From Phoronis australis (taxonomy: Eukaryota; Phoronida; Phoronidae): 64,000 bases of DNA. Of this stretch, positions 1-12,466 are shown one piece after another. The position numbers and the translations under genes were made by a program. The notes below the pieces were generated by a model, which was not told where the DNA came from, did no database searches, and worked only from the letters and a program-made list of their open reading frames with translations. Every line of letters begins with the position of its first letter. Position 1 is the first letter of the stretch. The stretch lies in the NCBI GenBank assembly GCA_002633005.1, contig NMRA01000814.1, positions 32,948-96,947 of the forward strand, in the 5' to 3' direction.

Positions 1-215
1 AGTAATAAGAAGAATAAGAATAAAATTGAAGAAAACCCAGGAACAACAGTACTCTGCGCTTACATGAGCAGAGTAATAAAAATAAGAATAAAATTGAAGA
101 AAACCCAGGAACAACAGTAATCTGCGCTTACACGCGCAGAGTAATAAGAATAAGAATAAGAATAAAATTGAAGAAAACCTAGGAACAACAGAACTCTGCC
201 CTTGTACGCGCAAAG
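1..215. repeat. Minisatellite, about 70-bp unit, 3 copies
   Basis: Three diverged copies of an A-rich unit; the shared core TAAAATTGAAGAAAACC starts near 21, 89 and 163. A related stretch recurs at about 1640-1780. The unit includes a small inverted motif around CTGCGC/GCGCAG. No coding potential. Confidence 0.8.
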
Positions 216-239
216 TAATAATAATAAGAAGAAGAACAA

Positions 240-2850
240 GAATGCAATTGCGTATGCGCACTTACAAATCTTCGCGTGGTGTATGCACATGCATAGTGAA
301 GTATAGGCGCATTACATTGCTTAAAAGAGTATCCTTTGTGTGAAAGCCCCTGGTAACTATGAAAGAGGAAGGGTAAAAAGTAAGAATATCATCGGAAAAC
401 TGCACCAAATGATCCCGCATTTGCACCTAATGACCCCAAGGTTTGAGACTGAATGTCATTTACCAATGAAAAGTATATGCCTGTCTATGTAAGGTCTTGC
501 TCAAAGATCATTTTTGCACTTAATGACCTTTGACCCGGAAACTTGGTTCCCTTTATCCGATCTAAATTCCACCTAATTTTCGGATGCAGATCTCTGGTGC
601 CTACTTGTAAACAAAGTTTGAAGAGTCTATGTAAAAACCTATGGAAGGAGAAGCAATGTGAGAGGATACACTCCTTGACTCGATTCGAATAAATCCGCTG
701 CATTTTGAGTTACATCCATGTGATCAATAGAAGCTGATCGGCAATTGGTTGAACCACCATGAATTTGAATGCTCTCCCTAATGCATCATTTAAGTACCAG
801 CTGATTAAAGATTTAACTGAAAATTGCACTTAATAACCCCAAACTTGCACCTAGTGACCCTCAAGTTCTTTTATGCATGGTAAGTCATATGCATAATTAT
901 GAACGGTCTAGCTCAATAATCACTTTGCACTTAATGACCTTTGACCCGGAAACCCGGTTCCCTTTTTCCGATTGGAATTCTAAATAAATTTCGGATGCAG
1001 ATCTCTAGTGCCTACTTGTAAACAAAACTTGAAGAGTCTCTCAAAAAAACTATAGAAGGACAATCAATTTGACGGAATGAACTTCTTGACCCATTTCGGG
1101 TCAATCCGGTGCATTTTGCGTCAAATCCATGTGATGAATAGCATTTGATCGGCGATTGGTTGAACCACCATGAATTTGAACGCTCTCCCTAACCGATCAA
1201 TTAAGTACATGCTGACTGGAAAAGTGCACTAAGTGACCCCTAAGTTGCACCTAGTGACCCCAAATTTTGCGAATGAAATTTTCTGATGAATGGTAATCAT
1301 ATGCATGATTATGAAAGATCTAAGTCAAAAATCACTTTTGCACTAAATGACCTTTGACCCGGAAACTCAGTTCCCTTTATCCGATTGGAAATCCAAGTAA
1401 ATTTTGGATGCACTTCCTTAGTCGCTACTACTTTACAAAACTCAGAGTCTATCTAAAAACCTCTAGAAGAAGAAGCATTTTAAAGGAATGGACTCCTTGA
1501 CCTGTTTCGGATCAATCCGGTGCATTTTGGGTGAAAATATTACAATCAATAAAAATCATTCCATTATCGTATCAACCACAGTGAATATGATTGTTGTTAA
1601 CGAATCGATGTAAGAGTAATAACAATCTTAAAAGGAAGGAAGAATCAGAAGAATAAGAATAAGAAGATAAAATACGCAGAACAGTAAAACTGCGCTTGCA
1701 CGCGCAGAGTAATAAGAAGATAAAATACGTAGAACAGTGAAACTCTGCGCTTGAACGCGCAGCGTACTAATAATAAATAGAGCGCAATTGCGTATGCGCA
1801 CTTACAACTCTGCGCGTGGTGTATGTACATGCATAGTGGAGTATACGCGCATTACATTGCATAAAAGTTGCAACCTTTGTATGAAAGAGAGCGATGTCCC
1901 TGTTAACTATGAAAGAGCAAGAGTGAAAAGTAAGAATATCAACGGAAAATTTCCCCAAATGACCCCACAGTTGCACCTAATGACCCCAAAGTTTGTAACT
2001 GAATTTCCTTTACGAATGAAAAGTATATACGCGATTAGGTAAGCTCTAGCTCAAAAGTCGGTTTTGCACTTAACGACCTTTGACACGGAAACTCGGTTCC
2101 CTTTATCCGATTTAAATTCCACGCAAATTTCGGATGCACTTCTCTACTGTCTGCTTGTTATCCAAATTCGGAGAGTCTATCTAAAAACCTGTCCAAGAAA
2201 AAGCAATTTGATGGAATGCACTCTTTAACACATTTCGAGTCAATTTGCTGCATTTTGACTCAAATCCATGTGATCAATTGAATTTGATCGGCAATTGGTT
2301 GAACCACCTTGAATTTGAACGTTCTGCCTAATGCATCATTTAAGTACAAGCTGATTGAAATAGTCTTTAATTTAACAGAAACCTGCACTTAATGATCCCA
2401 AAGTTGCACCTAGTGATCCCAAAGTTTGTGACTGAACTTCCTTTATCAGTGGTAATCACATGCTTGATTAAGAAAGGTGTAGCTCAAAAATCACTTTTGC
2501 ACTTAATGACCATTGACCCGGAAATTCAGTTCCCTTCATCCGATTGTAATTCCAAGTAAATTTCGGATGCACTTCTGTAGTGCCTGCTTGTTTTCAAATT
2601 TGGAGAGTCTATCTAAAAATCGGTCCATGAACAAGCAATTCGATGAAATGCACTCCTTGACCCATTTCAGGTCAATCTGGTGCATTTTGAGTCAAATCCA
2701 TGTGATCAATAGAATCTGATCGGCAATTGGATGAAGAACCATGAATTTGAACGTTCTGCCTAATGCATCATTTAAGTACAAGCTGATTGAAAAAGTCTTA
2801 AATTAAAAAGAAAACTGCACAATCGCAATTCTTGAATCTAAAACGGTTCG
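240..2850. repeat. Tandem array of ~415-bp units with a ~1.54-kb higher-order duplication
   Basis: The phrase TGACCTTTGACCCGGA and its variants occur near 523, 935, 1348, 2074 and 2506, giving a period of about 412-432 bp. Within a unit, recognisable blocks recur: a 'not-yet-decayed' TTGACCC stretch, a TCGGATGCA block, and a GATCGGCAATTGGTTGA block. A longer block at 240-330 recurs at 1779-1868, so the first 1.5 kb is itself duplicated. All short reading frames here are accidental. A diverged copy of the unit may lie near 17880. Confidence 0.8.
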
Positions 2851-2920
2851 TTTTTAAAACAGGGGCAACATTTGGAGTTCGGAGGTATTTCACTTCAGAG
2901 TTCAGACAACGACTTACGGG

Positions 2921-3175
2921 ACTGGATGTGACTCTCTCACTTGGTGAAGACTAGCAGTGATAGGGTCCTACAATATTTAGGAAGACTGGATATGACTCTC
3001 TCATATTGTGAAGACTAGCAGGTAACCTACAACATTTAGGAACACTGGATGTGATTCTCTCACTTGGTGAAGACTAGCAGTGATAGGGTACCCTACAACA
3101 TTTAGGAAGACCGGATGTGACTCTCTCACTTTGTGAAGATTAGCAGGGAAAGGGCAACCTACAACATTTAGTTGT
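2921..3175. repeat. Minisatellite, 58-66-bp unit, 4 copies
   Basis: Copies begin near 2921, 2985, 3043 and 3109 and share ACTGGATGTGACTCTCTCAC followed by a GAAGACTAGCAG block. The minus-strand reading frame across it is only the repeat translated. Confidence 0.8.
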
Positions 3176-3600
3176 GATCTGGCCATGCGCGTGTTTCCGA
3201 TGCGATGGATGAGATTGAAGAGCTCTGGATAAACTTTCCAGTGGCGCTGTGAAGTGATGGATTTGATGAATTACATCGTGGTTGATAATTCATCAGTATT
3301 CCTACTTCACATACTTCGCAAACTGCAAGTACGCATTCATTTTCTGTATTCATAAGAAATGCTTTGGAGCCCACATTCACATCTGAGTAACAAACCCAAA
3401 CAGTTAAAGTTGATTAATATTCGAGTTTTGTTTTCAATATCATGGCTACGTACGCCATAGCGTCTGAACCGGCTGTTCTCATTTCCCTAATCGCGACTTT
3501 TAAGTAACCTGACAAAATTTCTTCATAATATTCTCTAAAACGCGTCTAAAACGGTTGTAAACTGAAAAAAAAATCTTCAAGTCTTTCTCTGACTAAGTGT
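3176..3600. other. No recognised feature
   Basis: Non-repetitive sequence with no reading frame or motif that I recognise. Confidence 0.4.
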
Positions 3601-3985
3601 TACTGTGCAAGTATGTGATGGAGTATAATCACTTATTGTTTAAAGCACGCACGTCTCGAAAGTTTGGCAGAGGGCAACGCTCAGTAATCCAGAAAGAGAA
3701 CTTTGTGGACCACAACGCAACCGAATTTGAGTCCCGCTCTTTGCGAGTAACCGTCATGGCGTCCTCATTCCTTGGATTATCCCAACCAATTCCATATAAT
3801 TTCAGAAAAATGGAGCCGTCAAGTCATCACCTTCTATACAGATTTCCTTTCTGCCAGATTTAGCTGCTTCGGGGTGCTACAGAAAAGTTTGACGTTTGCA
3901 AAATACGGTCAAAAAGTCCACCGTTTAAAAAATTCGAACCACCCTCAGCGCAATGCTGCCTACGGTACTATTGCATAAACAGTCA
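3600..3985. repeat. Interspersed repeat, copy 1 (uninterrupted)
   Basis: The segment matches 20195-20895 at both ends (CTTATT..AAGTTTGGCAG at the left, GTCCACCG..AATTCGAACC at the right). The other copy is split by a ~440-bp inserted element, while this one is not. The two overlapping + frames here (88 and 68 codons) show no known domain and are probably fortuitous. Confidence 0.55.
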
Positions 3986-4146
3986 TTTTTTTATCATAAG
4001 TGTGTTTCGAAAAGACGGCTTTGTGAGCGTCTTTATCGAGTCCCTTGTACAATACTTCAGTGGAAAGTATAGTGCTCGAAAAACTTTTAATTTAGATGTT
4101 TTAGAAAAAGGACGGTGAAACTATCTTTTTAACCAGCAAGCAGAAT

Positions 4147-4156
4147 TAGGTGTGTG

Positions 4157-4200
<44 letters not shown>

Positions 4201-4207
4201 AGTGTGT
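4147..4207. repeat. (TG)n microsatellite
   Basis: About 30 TG dinucleotides with one or two interruptions. Confidence 0.95.
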
Positions 4208-4209
4208 GT

Positions 4210-7200
4210 CCTTCCGTAATTGTTATTGTTCATTAAAAAGAACGGGTAAGCCGTCTCAAGATTTTGATGAAACAGCCATAGAAGAGCAATAATGCCCAAC
4301 AGATGGTGACACTGTCTTTAGGGACCATAGTCCGATTGTACACAACTTGGTCGGATCTCACTCGTTTTCCCGTAATAGAGAATTCTATGGTTGGTAGGGT
4401 CTATGAAGTAATCTGCAAACAGGTACATCCGGGTTAAAAGAATAACTCTTCCATGTCCTTATGAACAATTGTGCGTATCGGAACGGCTTGGATAACAATA
4501 AACGTGAACTGAATAACTGAGCTCAGAGTGTCCAGTTATCGTTGTATTTATCCGTTAGATAGAAGGGTTTATAATGCATAGGTGATGATATGGCTGTGAA
4601 ATAACTGTGTTATCATCCCGTGAAATACGTCAGAACTACTTGTCCGCATTTTCTTTGGAGAAGATATTCGTTATCATTTCCATAGAAAATAACCCTAGCA
4701 AAGTTAATAAGAATTTCGGTAGTTCTTGAAACCCATGTTTTATATATCACCTTGGAGTAATGCACATAGGGAGTGGAAACTTCAAACCCAACTTTCAACG
4801 CTATTGTATTATGCTGCCTCGCTATTCAGGCTCACTCAGCGCACAGGCGCTTGGGTTTATCTGTTCCACAGGCGCTTGGGTTTATCGCAAATGACGTCAC
4901 TCAATAAAATATATAAGAAAACAAAGGTTGGACACTCGAAATCTGTTTGCTCAGAATTTTCTACTCAAATGTGCATGGAACTCCACGAAACTAGCATCGG
5001 ACAACTCTTAGAATACTTTCTTTCATTCGATCTCTTCAAATTGCCTTCGAGTGGTGATTTGGCGACAAAAACGCCAAAAGAATGCCAAAATCACTAGTTC
5101 AAGGAAGTGATTCCGTGATGTCATGGCAGACGGTCTTCGCACATCCGGGTTTTTGACGGACGCTCCCTAGCTAAATCCGAAAGTCTAATTTCGCGCGGCT
5201 TTCATCGTCAATCCCTCGACTACTTGATCATGAGAAGCAGAGAGCACTTTATTGCCAAATAAATGTAATTACTCACATATTTGTGTCAAATATAAATTAT
5301 CCTGATACTGTATTGATATGCGAAGTTTTTTGTGTACTGTGATTTCTTATGAAGATTTTACTTTTGGCCAAAATCATTGAGGTAACTCGTCGGCCACGCG
5401 CATTGTAATACTTGCACGGACTGCGTTTCCTGGCCGAGTGTGTGTTGTGCTTCAATCAAAAATGTGCGTGATGTCAAGATGAGAAACAAGATACGCCAGT
5501 TTATGTAATAAAATTCTAACTTAAGGGCTAAAATGAGCCGTCAGTGGAATAAAGTTACAAATAATAATTAAAATACTAACTTTAACATTCTCAATTAGTT
5601 GAGTTTTTTAGTGGATTAGAATTATTGAATTTGAAATATTGGTTGCTTGCTCAAACTCGAAGTTTCACCTACGACAGGCGTACAAGTTTGAAGCACAACT
5701 GAAATCCGCCATGTTTACTATTTCATGTCCTTGAATTCAGAGTTTTGAGATTGTTTTGGAAATTTCATCGCCAATTCACCACTCACGAAGACAGTTAATG
5801 GGATCTAGGAAAGATAAGGCTTCGAAGGTTTATGCAACATCAGACTGAGGGAGGTGCACGCAGATTTTATTTGGATTTTGGACGGTTGAAGTTGGGAGCA
5901 TCGGCTTGGCAAAGTTTAAGTGTCCAACCTTTATGTTTCTTATATATGGTTATGAGGGATCTGGAAATCCGAGCGCCTGTGACTCAGCGTAATAATCGGA
6001 TTAATTTTACTCACTGCCAGAAACACAGCTTCGCACACGTCTGTCAGGCATGCGTGTCATCTGTAGTGTGTGATTTTAATTTATTTCTGTTTCTGTTGAC
6101 AAAAGACGTTATTACATCCGAAAATTTCAGTTGATCCATTCTTGTTGTTTTATTTACCTATTTGTAAAATGTAAAAAGTGTTGCATTTTACGTCATTGTT
6201 ACATTTTATGTTGCTAGGCCTCTCCTAAGATGTAGTTTCTTGGTATGGTCAAAAATGTACCGTGTACAGTTTCAACTCCAGACGAAAGGAGTTTCCAGGA
6301 TCAGGTACAAAGTTTTTATTCTTTTACAGGGCGTTCTTGCATTCTTTTGTTGGCGCTCACAGGTCATAAACCAAATGTGTATCCGACGTCACACTTCCCT
6401 TGGTAAGCACAACAAAAACAATGACATCGCATTTTGGCAACATTTATTGTATTTCTTCGGGAACAAAGGACAATAACAATTTTTGACGGAAAATTCAATT
6501 TCGGAAGCCAGTTTGATAGAAAAAACACCCGTTTAAGTCCACTATAGTTTGATTTATTTCAGCCAGTGTTTTATTGCCTTGGAGTCATCGCAAGTGCTCC
6601 ACAAAAAAGGAGCAAAATGATGCCTAGGGGTTCTGACTTCCACCTTCGTTACGAATGACAATTTCTTAAAGACATTGTGATGGAAGGAAAAAGGCACGTC
6701 AGGTTGGCAGATTTTGAGTGCAACAGCAAAAGAGCGCCTTTAAGAAGGGCGGCGCGACAATAGTTTAAAAAGTAGCGACATAGTAACGTGTTTGAAACAG
6801 CTTACAAGCTGAAAGAAATATCATTGTTCCTGTGAGGTCAAACCCTCTGAAACAGTGATGGTAACAACAGATCAAACCGTGACGTGTATATGTGAAAATG
6901 GGAGGCCTAGCTGGGGAAATAAGAATTATTTTGACACTCTGAAACGATATGATCGTTTTTCTCAAACGGGGTCTAGGTCGACAGTTTAAAGGAACAACAG
7001 TCCGAATAAAGCTGACTGTAGGCCTTTCGGAATACTAAAACATGCACTTACTCTTTCTATTATCTTTTAAGATAAAATATCAATTAGAATTGCTATTTGG
7101 TCAATGTTCGTTAGTCCGAACCATATATAAATAAAGACAGAGATTGGGCATTCTAATGAACGCGAAGTCACGTGTCTCATGAGGCGCCATTTTTGTTGCA

Positions 7201-7425
7201 GCTCGCTGTCAACAACACGCGCGGTTGTAGGCAGGTGAGGGAATTTGGTATATTAACCCTTTTGCTACATCGCATAAAAATCGCACATTAAACATCGCTG
7301 ACTTCGACGTTGGCCGTTTTTGTTCCGTACAACCAACTTTCAGTGAAACCTAGTTCAAATTACTCAGTTAAATCACCGTGTTCTAAGAATATTGGGGCCC
7401 ATTACACAAAAAATGTTGCCTGATT
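4210..7425. other. Long stretch with no recognised gene
   Basis: Only short open frames occur, the longest being 123 codons at 4726-5097 on +, which lacks any domain I know. There is one small direct duplication near 4835-4885 (ACAGGCGCTTGGGTTTATC twice). I see no splice-bounded conserved exon, RNA gene or transposase. Confidence 0.4.
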
Positions 7426-7600
7426 TGTATGTCCGCTATCTCTCCATGGGAGACTAGCCGAGATATACAACAGGTGTCATGCTATATGAGTGGTGAAGAC
7501 TTCTGTCGTCTTTCCTGAGATACAGAGGCACATGCAAAAGGTACCCGCTCATCCAAAACCTTTACGACAAACAGATGGCGCTGGATGCAATCATGCTTTA
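7425..7600. repeat. Repeat fragments shared with 8.7 kb and 10.5 kb
   Basis: 7433-7483 (GGGAGACTAGCCGAGATAT block) recurs at about 10470-10525. The next part, about 7530-7600, is the reverse complement of 8741-8830: both translate to a run containing VKVLDERVPFA on opposite strands. These are mobile-element fragments, not a gene. Confidence 0.6.
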
Positions 7601-7609
7601 CTAACAGGT

Positions 7610-8740
7610 AGCGCTGCTCACAGTCATTTGACATTTTTGTTTGAACTGAATCTTGGCCCAGCACAGCTGCTCACGTCACATCGCCGTTGTGACATGATGA
7701 GCTCAATTCTTCACTCTTTGTTTATACTGTCAGCTGTTATTAATCATGGCCACCAATATGTTTATAGTGCATGGTTCAGTTCGTTAAATAGATATTATCT
7801 AAGTTGAAACCACTCTCTTTTGCCTTAGTGTTGATAGAACATAAAATATTACAGACGTTTCCACTTGGTGAACTATCAGCTGCTGTGCCACGGCCAGTCC
7901 GGTCTGCTGGACTGTTGTTGGCTAACACTAGACACTGAATGAAAAAGAAAATATCGCAAGAGAATAAAACCTAACATGTATATCACCATGTATAATTCAA
8001 GCATAATTTAAAAAATATAGTGGTTATATGTCAACCTAATTAAAATTATGGTTGTTGAGTGCTTGCCAAAATCATCTCGCCGGGCGGAAAAGTCACGTGG
8101 CCGGGCCCGGTTTAGTAGCCACCTTAAAAGCTGGTGTGGTGGCAACAGGCTCATGCTTCCCAAAGGATTGCAACATTGTAGGCTGCAAATTGTAAGATAA
8201 ATTTCACCCCACACACTTAGGTTTAGTTTGGCACAAACTTCTGACAGAAAAATACCCGAAAGAATGTTTAATGTCAACACTGGGGGAATTATGTAACAGC
8301 TAAAGGTGAATTATCAAAGCTTTTTATGCATTTTTGACCGAAAGGGTTAATTTTGGCATAGTGAAATGATTTATTATATGGAGTTTATCGGGTGAACGTT
8401 CAAGTACTGACCAATAAGTTCGCTCAAGAACTTGACGATTGAAGAACAAAAATCGGTTTATTTGACCAACTGATATGTCGCCTCACCATGTCGGTGGTCA
8501 CAGTGACGTTCATTGAATATATATTTTACCCCAGCGTTTAGGCCAACGGAGCAACCACAAAGCGTAGATTATTTGACCACTTTCATCTTAATTATATGTT
8601 ATAAATAGTTATTACAAAAGGGCCGGGTTTTAAACATGGAATGTCGGACACAAAGATTTCTTTTCCACACAAATTCGCCACTCATCAGGACATACACTGT
8701 CTGGCAGTCTTATTTGAGATCCTTAGCGATAAAATGACAC
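7610..8740. other. No recognised feature
   Basis: No conserved reading frame, RNA gene or repeat structure that I can name. Short ORFs of up to about 105 codons are present on both strands. Confidence 0.35.
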
Positions 8741-8849
8741 GTGATTGATGAGAAGCGCCATCTGTTTGCCGTAAAGGTTTTGGATGAGCGGGTACCTTTT
8801 GCGAGGCACATGTCTCGGTTGGACAGGGACAGTTATCTGTTTTGCAACC

Positions 8850-9095
8850 AGTTGAATTTAACAGGCACCCCCAGGGGTCCGACCTCAGTCTGTTGCTATT
8901 CCTATGTCAACGACTTTCCAATTCACCCAAGAGACAAAGTCCAGATATTCCATTTCGCAGACGATCTCGGGTTCTGGTTAAGTGACAAACAAGAGACAGG
9001 TGTCTACAGCACGCCTCCAGCGGGCACTGTCAAAACTGGAGGACAGGTGCTCCATCTGGCGCATCAAACTCAGTGTCGCAAAATCACACGGGGCG
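8850..9095 (+). pseudogene. Non-LTR retrotransposon, reverse-transcriptase fragment
   Basis: Across two frames the sequence gives the RT core: GTPRG, then VNDFPIHPRDKVQIFHFADDLGFW, where FADD is the catalytic aspartate pair motif. It continues into RLQRALSKLEDRCSIWRIKL, the thumb-side segment of CR1/Jockey-like elements. Frameshifts show it is dead. At about 9090 it joins directly to an endonuclease domain, which in a normal element would lie upstream of the RT, so this is a rearranged or chimeric copy. Confidence 0.75.
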
Positions 9096-9760
9096 AGAGG
9101 TAAACGGCAAACTTTAAAAGAGTATCTTGCCGATGAAAAACCAGACGCAGTATCCATGAACGAAATCTGACTGTCCGACACCATCACATTTACCATACCT
9201 GGTTACACGTACTTTGTCCGGAGAGATCGTTCTGACCGCTCGGGCGGCGGAGTTGGCATTCTAGTCGGGCAAGGAGTGGACTTCACTCCCATAGACACAA
9301 CTATGCTCAGAGCGAAAGTATTGATAGTAGAATGCCGCATCAACAGCAAAACTGCTTTCATCGTGTCGATCTACAACCCTCCGGGGACAACAGTATAGAC
9401 AAGTACCTGTAGTCAGGCAATTCACGAACTCGTACAAATAATGCATATTTGTGGGCGATTTCAACTCCAAGCATCTGTTATTCCGAAACAGAAACAAGAT
9501 ACTTTTCCACTCCGTGGGAAACCCAAATCTTCATCTAGCAAACGACACTTACCATCAATGGACTGTCGCAGAGCGCCAGATCCAGTACCGCGAAGTCCCA
9601 GTTTACTTCATATTCATCACCCCTCTTTACTTAGCACAGTGCATAGATGCGAGGTTAGGGCGACCTCGTGAGTGACCACCTAGCGGTACACCTCAAACTA
9701 GACCACGCCAGCGGCCGGCTTAACTCCCACTCACAAGTTTACAAACGATCATTCAAGAAT
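9095..9760 (+). pseudogene. Non-LTR retrotransposon, AP-endonuclease domain fragment
   Basis: Frames shift, but the endonuclease landmarks are readable. In order they are LKEYLADEKPDAV; a GYT..RRDRSDRSGGGVGILV segment; IVSIYNPPG; GDFNSKHLLFRNRN (the DFN motif); then a degraded C-terminal part ending SDHLAVHLKL. This is the APE-type endonuclease of a CR1/Jockey-like LINE that would nick the target. Several stops and frameshifts make it non-functional. Confidence 0.8.
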
Positions 9761-10470
9761 TGACAACAATTTAAGCGATGTGGAGATTAATGTACGGAGA
9801 GCGTACTCCAGCAAATATTGGCCATGCCTCTCAAGCGGTAAACAATGCTATAAACAACACATTGGATGAAAACTGTACCACTGTGAAGATACGTCCATTA
9901 ACATGGCGGTGATCAGCAGACATGATGATGCTCATCCGACTCAAACGCAAAATCAGGCGTAAGACTCAGGTCTACCCTGACAACCCGATCAACTGGAACA
10001 TCTTTAATGTTCTGAAAAGACGCGTCGAGAACGCTGTCAAATAGGAAAAAAGGCAACCGTACATGAAGTTCTCTATGCGAGTCACTAAATGTGAAAGGAG
10101 GCACAGGCTTTTAATTTAGCTGGCCTTTAAGAGGATTACAGGCACGGGCACTCGCAACCGCCAGAGTGCAAAACCACTGATTTGTGACAACAAAGCTGCC
10201 TCATCCGACCCAGACAAGGCCACTGTATTTGCGAAAATTCTAGAGAAAACTCACACAATGCACGATGGCCCGATCTTCTGCAATATGACAAAACGCCTCG
10301 TGGACCACGCATTGGTCCGAAAAGCAAACCTATTCAAGACCATTAACATAATTACGCAAGAACGAGGAGATGATCACGAAATGCTTGCTGAAACAACGCC
10401 AATTGAGATTAAATGAAAGAAAAACAGCAGCCCAGGAAGCCATTCCATCTCCTACGACGTTCTGACACAG
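9760..10470 (+). pseudogene. Same LINE family: linker before the RT domain
   Basis: The part at about 10190-10415 reads SSDPDKATVFAKILEKTHTMHD and continues through LVDHALVRKANLF to DDHEMLAETTPIEIK before a stop. I take this as the linker between endonuclease and RT in the same element type. 9760-10130 is more decayed. The order EN-linker-RT across 9.1-11.8 kb fits one old copy. Confidence 0.6.
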
Positions 10471-10568
10471 TGTCCGCTATCTCGATGGGAGACTAGCCGA
10501 GATATCCAACAGGAGTCTTGCTATAGGCCACTTTCCCAAACTGTTGAAACGTGCACTGGGTGTCATGA

Positions 10569-10877
10569 CAGTGGCGGATTTAGGGGGGCAAGGGGGCCAT
10601 GCCCCTCAGTAAAATTCTACCAGATACCGTTTGGCAGTTCGGGTGCGAATTGCTGACAAGCACATGCGCGCGGGGGGCTAGCGGTGTGAATAAACGATGC
10701 ATAGGCCCTGAACAAACTCCGTTTACGGTTTTTTTGTCTTTAGTCAAAAGGTCCGGAAACCCAAAAATTCGACACCCCCGCATCTCTATATTTTAGGCTG
10801 GGCGCGCGCATCTGCCGAAATTCTGGTTATTCCTGTGTGCTGGCTCCCCCTAACTCAAAATCCTGGATCTCCCCCTG
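10569..10877. mobile_element. 309-bp inverted-end DNA element inserted in the LINE
   Basis: The element starts CAGTGGCGGATTTAGG and ends in the inverse of CAGGGGGAGATCCAGG. It is flanked by CATGA on both sides (10564-10568 and 10878-10882). Removing it and one flank rejoins the LINE frame from LLKRALGV to MIPKPDKD, so the boundaries are well supported. The ends resemble those of non-autonomous hAT-like elements, although the visible direct repeat is 5 bp rather than 8. Related ends occur near 46010 and at the right edge of the window. Confidence 0.7.
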
Positions 10878-11830
10878 CATGATACCCAAACCAGACAAAG
10901 ACCACTCTAACCCGGCCAACTACCACCCAATCATTCCGCTATAATGCACTGGCAAAACATTTGAACGCATTCTCACTAACAGAATCAATTGGATTCCAAA
11001 GGCTTCTTTAAGTGCTGGCAGAGGGCCTATGAAAAAAACGTGAAGGAACCGAACGCATCCATAGACTGATAACAGAAGGCAAAGCCGCTTTAGGCAACCA
11101 CTTTTGCGCGGGCGCCATAATGGTAGACTCGGACGTGGAGAAAGCATTTAATGGCATGAAAGCATCAGATACAAACTCACCAATATGGATCTAGCAGACA
11201 AAATGGTTAGACTCTTGTCATATTCGGAGAGACAAACACTGACAATTAACCTATTTCGCAACGGCTGTGAAACTGAAGGCCGGCACCCCCGAGGGGTCCG
11301 TCCTCAGTCCGTTGCTATTCCTGTCAATGACCTACCAGTTCACCCCAGAGACAAGATCCAGATATCCCAGTTCGCCGACGATCTTGGGTTCTAGACACTG
11401 ACAAACAATTGACAGTTGTCCAAGCACGCCTCCATCGGGCATTATCAAGACTTGAGGACTGGTACTCCATCTGGTGCATCAAACTCAATGCCGCAAAATC
11501 ACAGGTTATCCTGTTCCACCGCAAACACAAACTGTGACCATTCAATCCCTAATTATTTGATGTCAGGCTCACATCAGAAGCAGAGGCCACTCTTCTAGGG
11601 GGTAACCCTAGATCAAAGACTGGCATTACGATCCCACGTCGCACGCGTGTGTGACCGTGCCACAAGGGCACAGGGCTGGGGACTAGGAGCGACCCCTACT
11701 GTTACTTTACAAAATGTTTATCAGGCCCCTATATGAGTATGATCCGATGGATATCTCAACCTGTGTCCCTTCTACAATCGAAAAATACAGAGAATTCTGG
11801 GCGCTGATTGCTCTCGGGCACTGAGCATGC
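10878..11830 (+). pseudogene. Non-LTR retrotransposon, reverse-transcriptase domain
   Basis: Reading across frames gives the RT blocks in order: MIPKPDKDHSNPANYHPI with CTGKTFERILTNRIN; a DVEKAFN block (first catalytic Asp); then a GTPEGSVLSPLLFLS block shifted in frame. Next come QFADDLGF (catalytic FADD, 11370s), ARLHRALSRLEDW..IKLNAAKSQVILF, and a C-terminal TLDQRLALRSHVARVCDRA block. This is CR1/Jockey-like. Stops after FADDLGF and several frameshifts show decay. Confidence 0.8.
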
Positions 11831-12076
11831 GCGTACCCAACCCAAAATATAGGGGCTCGAATTCTGCGGTATGCGGACCTTCTGCTGAAAACAAAAAAAT
11901 AAAATGGGGCCACTAGGTTCAGATCTGCCAATCGTGCATCCGCGCCGAATTCCTGTGCACTTTGTGGACTTTTGTCTCGTTTACTCGGACTTTTCGTTTC
12001 ACTGAGGCGGACCTTTTTGCTCAATTCGTGATTATCTGGACTGAGATCTATCAGCAGTTCCGTTTTGTCGAATCAT

Positions 12077-12466
12077 CTACGTTTCGGCATAAGGTTGTGG
12101 GTCGAACATGGAAAACTGGAGACCATTAACCATGCTAAACAGCGAGCTGGAGGTAGTCTCTAATAGCAAGAAAGGTCGTTTGTCTGTTACTATCTGATTC
12201 CTTTCGCTGAATCCTCGCTCACATTCCGCTATGGTACTGCAAGGAAGAGCCTTAATGCAGAGGTCCAGTTGCCGCTGAGCACTTGATAGGTTGTCTTCTT
12301 TAACCGTCTCCTCCATTTTTGCGAACTCACGCAACCAACCGAAACCGATCGCAAATACGCCTGACTTAGTGCTCGCCATGTTTTTTTCCCTGAATCCCAT
12401 CGGGGACCACGTTACGGGGTCCAAGATGCCCAAGATTACAGCAAAATGACTGCTCATCATTGTCAA
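12077..12466 (-). pseudogene. hAT-family transposase, C-terminal dimerisation region
   Basis: The 129-codon open frame ends with LPCSTIAECERGFSERN, a TDKRP block, then LFSMVNGLQFSMFDP. This matches the hAT dimerisation signature (STAE-ERGFS-N-ITD-R-L-I-INGP-FDP pattern), found in hAT transposases and their domesticated relatives. The N-terminal two thirds (BED finger, RNase-H-like catalytic core) are missing upstream, so this is a 5'-truncated copy. I cannot exclude that it is the last exon of a host-domesticated hAT gene. Confidence 0.7.

Noticed and set aside
4726-5097. 123-codon + frame
   Set aside because: No domain or splice context, and overlapping frames on the other strand; kept only as unassigned.
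10920-11147. Minus-strand 75-codon frame
   Set aside because: Shadow of the RT blocks read on the + strand.
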